From: JALOAT01 sp041687015
GTDB lineage: Bacteria > Pseudomonadota > Gammaproteobacteria > Thiohalomonadales > Thiohalomonadaceae
Assembly (NCBI GenBank): GCA_041687015.1
Contig: JAWLCT010000008.1
Coordinates: 30,938-94,937, forward strand
Length of the DNA stretch: 64,000 nt
Direction: 5' to 3'
Position numbers and translations under genes: made by a program
Shown: piece by piece, positions 62,831-64,000 of the stretch
Numbering within the stretch: the first letter of the stretch is position 1
Layout: each line of letters begins with the position of its first letter
The notes under the pieces: model-generated
What the model saw: only the letters and a program-made list of their open reading frames with translations
Databases searched by the model: none
Told to the model about the DNA's origin: nothing

Positions 62831-63118
62831 CTAACCAATCAGTACTGTCGGGCAACCCATGACGATGACGCCGCCATGGCCGCAGGAATCGCCCATGCGT
62901 GCGGCCGGTTTGCCGCCGATGAGTACGCTGGAAGAAGCAGAAGAGGCCTTGTCAGGCGGGCCGATACAGATTGCAGTATCACCCACACGCGCGGCTGGAC
63001 TGCCGCCGATCAGGACGGTGGGCGCACCCCCGACCAGGGGGCCGCCGACATGGGGGACTTTGCTGGTGACCTTGGGGCAGACGTGCATATCGCCCATTCG
63101 GGCAGCGGGCTTGCTCAT
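62831..63118 (-). CDS. PAAR-domain protein
   Basis: A 95-residue PAAR-repeat protein: KPAARMGDMHVCPKVT at the start and two further repeats, SPAARVGDTAICIGPPD and KPAARMGDSCGHGGVIVMGCPTVLIG. PAAR proteins cap the VgrG spike of type VI secretion with a zinc-bound tip and deliver effectors. It is stand-alone with no effector extension. No other T6SS genes (tss) are in the window. Two unusual AT-richer genes lie just upstream on the same strand. Confidence 0.93.
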   Translation of the reverse strand: MSKPAARMGDMHVCPKVTSKVPHVGGPLVGGAPTVLIGGSPAARVGDTAICIGPPDKASSASSSVLIGGKPAARMGDSCGHGGVIVMGCPTVLIG

Positions 63119-63224
63119 AGGAACGCTCCTTGTTATTCCTCGTGGCCGGATTGTATCAGGACACTAAGCGACCCGTGAGCGAAATATCTGGCAGTGGAAA
63201 ACACCGCATCGCATCCAGCGCATT

Positions 63225-63755
63225 CTAATTGTCGGACATATCCCACGAGTGGATCATGTCAAAGGGCTTTCCGATACCCGGGAGTTTCTCGATTTTCGCT
63301 CTATGGGATTCAGGGACTTGTGCATGATAGCGGGCCTTGGCTTCCAACTCAGCCCACCAGTCGGCAAGGACCACGTCCACAAGTTCAAGTGCCTCATCCA
63401 GCTCCGCTTTGTTCAGCGCGCCGTCGAGTCCTTTGCGCAGGACTTCTGCGGCAAGAAAGAATTCTTTGGCGGCTTCTTCTATGCACTCGTTTTGGCGTTT
63501 CAAATAAAAATACCCAAAACCAAGCAATAACTCGTTCCGACTTACCCCGATTTCATTGGCGCGCGGTATGGAAATGACCTTGCTAACTTTCTTGCATGAT
63601 TCCATCGTGTCAGAAAGGACAATGGTCGCACGCGCTAGGTTCTCTCCCGCAAATGCCGTCGCACTCTGTCGGATATTTCGCGCATCCGCCGCAATGGCAG
63701 TGGGTATTACCAGTATTAGTAAGCAGGCTGATTTTTTAGCGAAGTTTGCAACCAT
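63225..63755 (-). CDS. Exported hypothetical protein, possible periplasmic immunity protein
   Basis: A 176-residue protein with a clear signal peptide (MVANFAKKSACLLILVIPTA, cleavage after about AIAA) and a helical mature part with two cysteines (MESCKK, QNECIEE). It overlaps the gene upstream of it by 20 bases. Its GC content is visibly lower than that of the rest of the window. A periplasmic protein coupled to an unknown gene beside PAAR is the pattern of a T6SS effector-immunity pair (inference). ATG at 63755 is preferred over an upstream start at 63788. Confidence 0.7.
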   Translation of the reverse strand: MVANFAKKSACLLILVIPTAIAADARNIRQSATAFAGENLARATIVLSDTMESCKKVSKVISIPRANEIGVSRNELLLGFGYFYLKRQNECIEEAAKEFFLAAEVLRKGLDGALNKAELDEALELVDVVLADWWAELEAKARYHAQVPESHRAKIEKLPGIGKPFDMIHSWDMSDN

Positions 63756-64000
63756 CAGCCACCGCCTTCCAAAATTGCGATTCAGCATGGTTGTTTTTTA
63801 GTTGGGCATTCGTCCATGCGTCGAAAGCTTCTTTTTGAATACGGTTGCGCAAGATCGGGGTAGTGCTGGCCATTGCTTGGCTAAATAGGCGCCAATCCGT
63901 ACTGCTTATGCTGTACATGGTTACGGGCGTTGGAGTAGGGCTAACGAATATGCTCGCTATCTGGCGTTGTTGCCATGACGCCACTCAAGCTGTTCGCGAG
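63736..64000 (-). CDS. C-terminal end of an unknown protein, running off the window
   Basis: An open frame on the minus strand from the window's end to a stop at 63736-63738, about 87 residues. It contains AFDAWTNAQLKNNHAESQFW and ends WKAVADGCKLR. It continues past position 64000, so no start is assigned. It overlaps the exported protein by 20 bases. With the PAAR neighbour it could be the C-terminal part of a T6SS effector. No family is recognised. Confidence 0.6.

Overview
This window reads as chromosomal DNA from a GC-rich, free-living gammaproteobacterium with sulfur-oxidation capacity. The supporting genes are soxXA, a DsrE-like sulfur-carrier protein, a rhodanese, an NDH-2 very close to the Enterobacterial enzyme, YcaO and YebG of the Escherichia type, a flagellar/chemotaxis and c-di-GMP gene set, and REP elements with a RAYT transposase. 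A Chromatiales or Ectothiorhodospiraceae-like sulfur bacterium is the best guess, by inference only. A 100-base run of N at 14615-14714 shows that this is a scaffold; the gap lies in a repeat array.

Layout. 1-4400: small conserved proteins, including a four-gene translationally coupled operon (DUF971, MOSC, TIGR02647-like, unknown), NDH-2, DUF3579 and CBS proteins. 4500-10200: glycogen metabolism (glgC, glgP) with a TerB-like protein and a fructosamine-kinase-like protein. 10300-13700: two LpxL-type acyltransferases, ttcA and a rhodanese. 13700-14980: a REP array around a RAYT transposase, with the gap. 14980-18850: metH. 19000-23560: a methyltransferase, an SDR protein, and a group in which two exported EF-hand proteins flank a MscS-type channel. 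23600-28000: MazG-like protein, a small L7/L12-fold-like protein behind a Shine-Dalgarno-hiding hairpin, an OFA transporter with its 46-residue partner, DsrE and MarR genes, and DUF2058. 28100-34200: YcaO, an orphan RES protein, DUF2750 and two flavoproteins. 34200-39700: a PAS chemoreceptor, an exported methyltransferase paired with an APC permease, and soxXA. 40000-44050: an EF-G-like GTPase, then a diiron-oxygen-sensor-like protein overlapping a GAF-GGDEF diguanylate cyclase. 44170-49900: SRPBCC protein, zinc alcohol dehydrogenase, an Lrp regulator divergent from leuA, and a coiled-coil protein. 50100-57000: CMD protein, YebG, and a c-di-GMP/flagellar group (HD-GYP, PilZ/YcgR, HD-GYP, FlhG-like) with gpmI inserted. 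57100-62720: a FAD-Rieske fusion, two tiny membrane proteins, a highly structured intergenic RNA candidate, and a MacAB-type exporter. 62800-64000: a PAAR protein next to AT-richer genes that look like a type VI secretion effector/immunity pair running off the end.

The most promising unexplained items are the structured RNA candidate upstream of macAB (59311-59460), the PAAR-linked low-GC pair, the diiron protein/GAF-GGDEF pair, the EF-hand/MscS cluster, and several families of inverted-repeat intergenic elements. No tRNA, rRNA, CRISPR array, prophage or complete insertion sequence other than the RAYT was seen.
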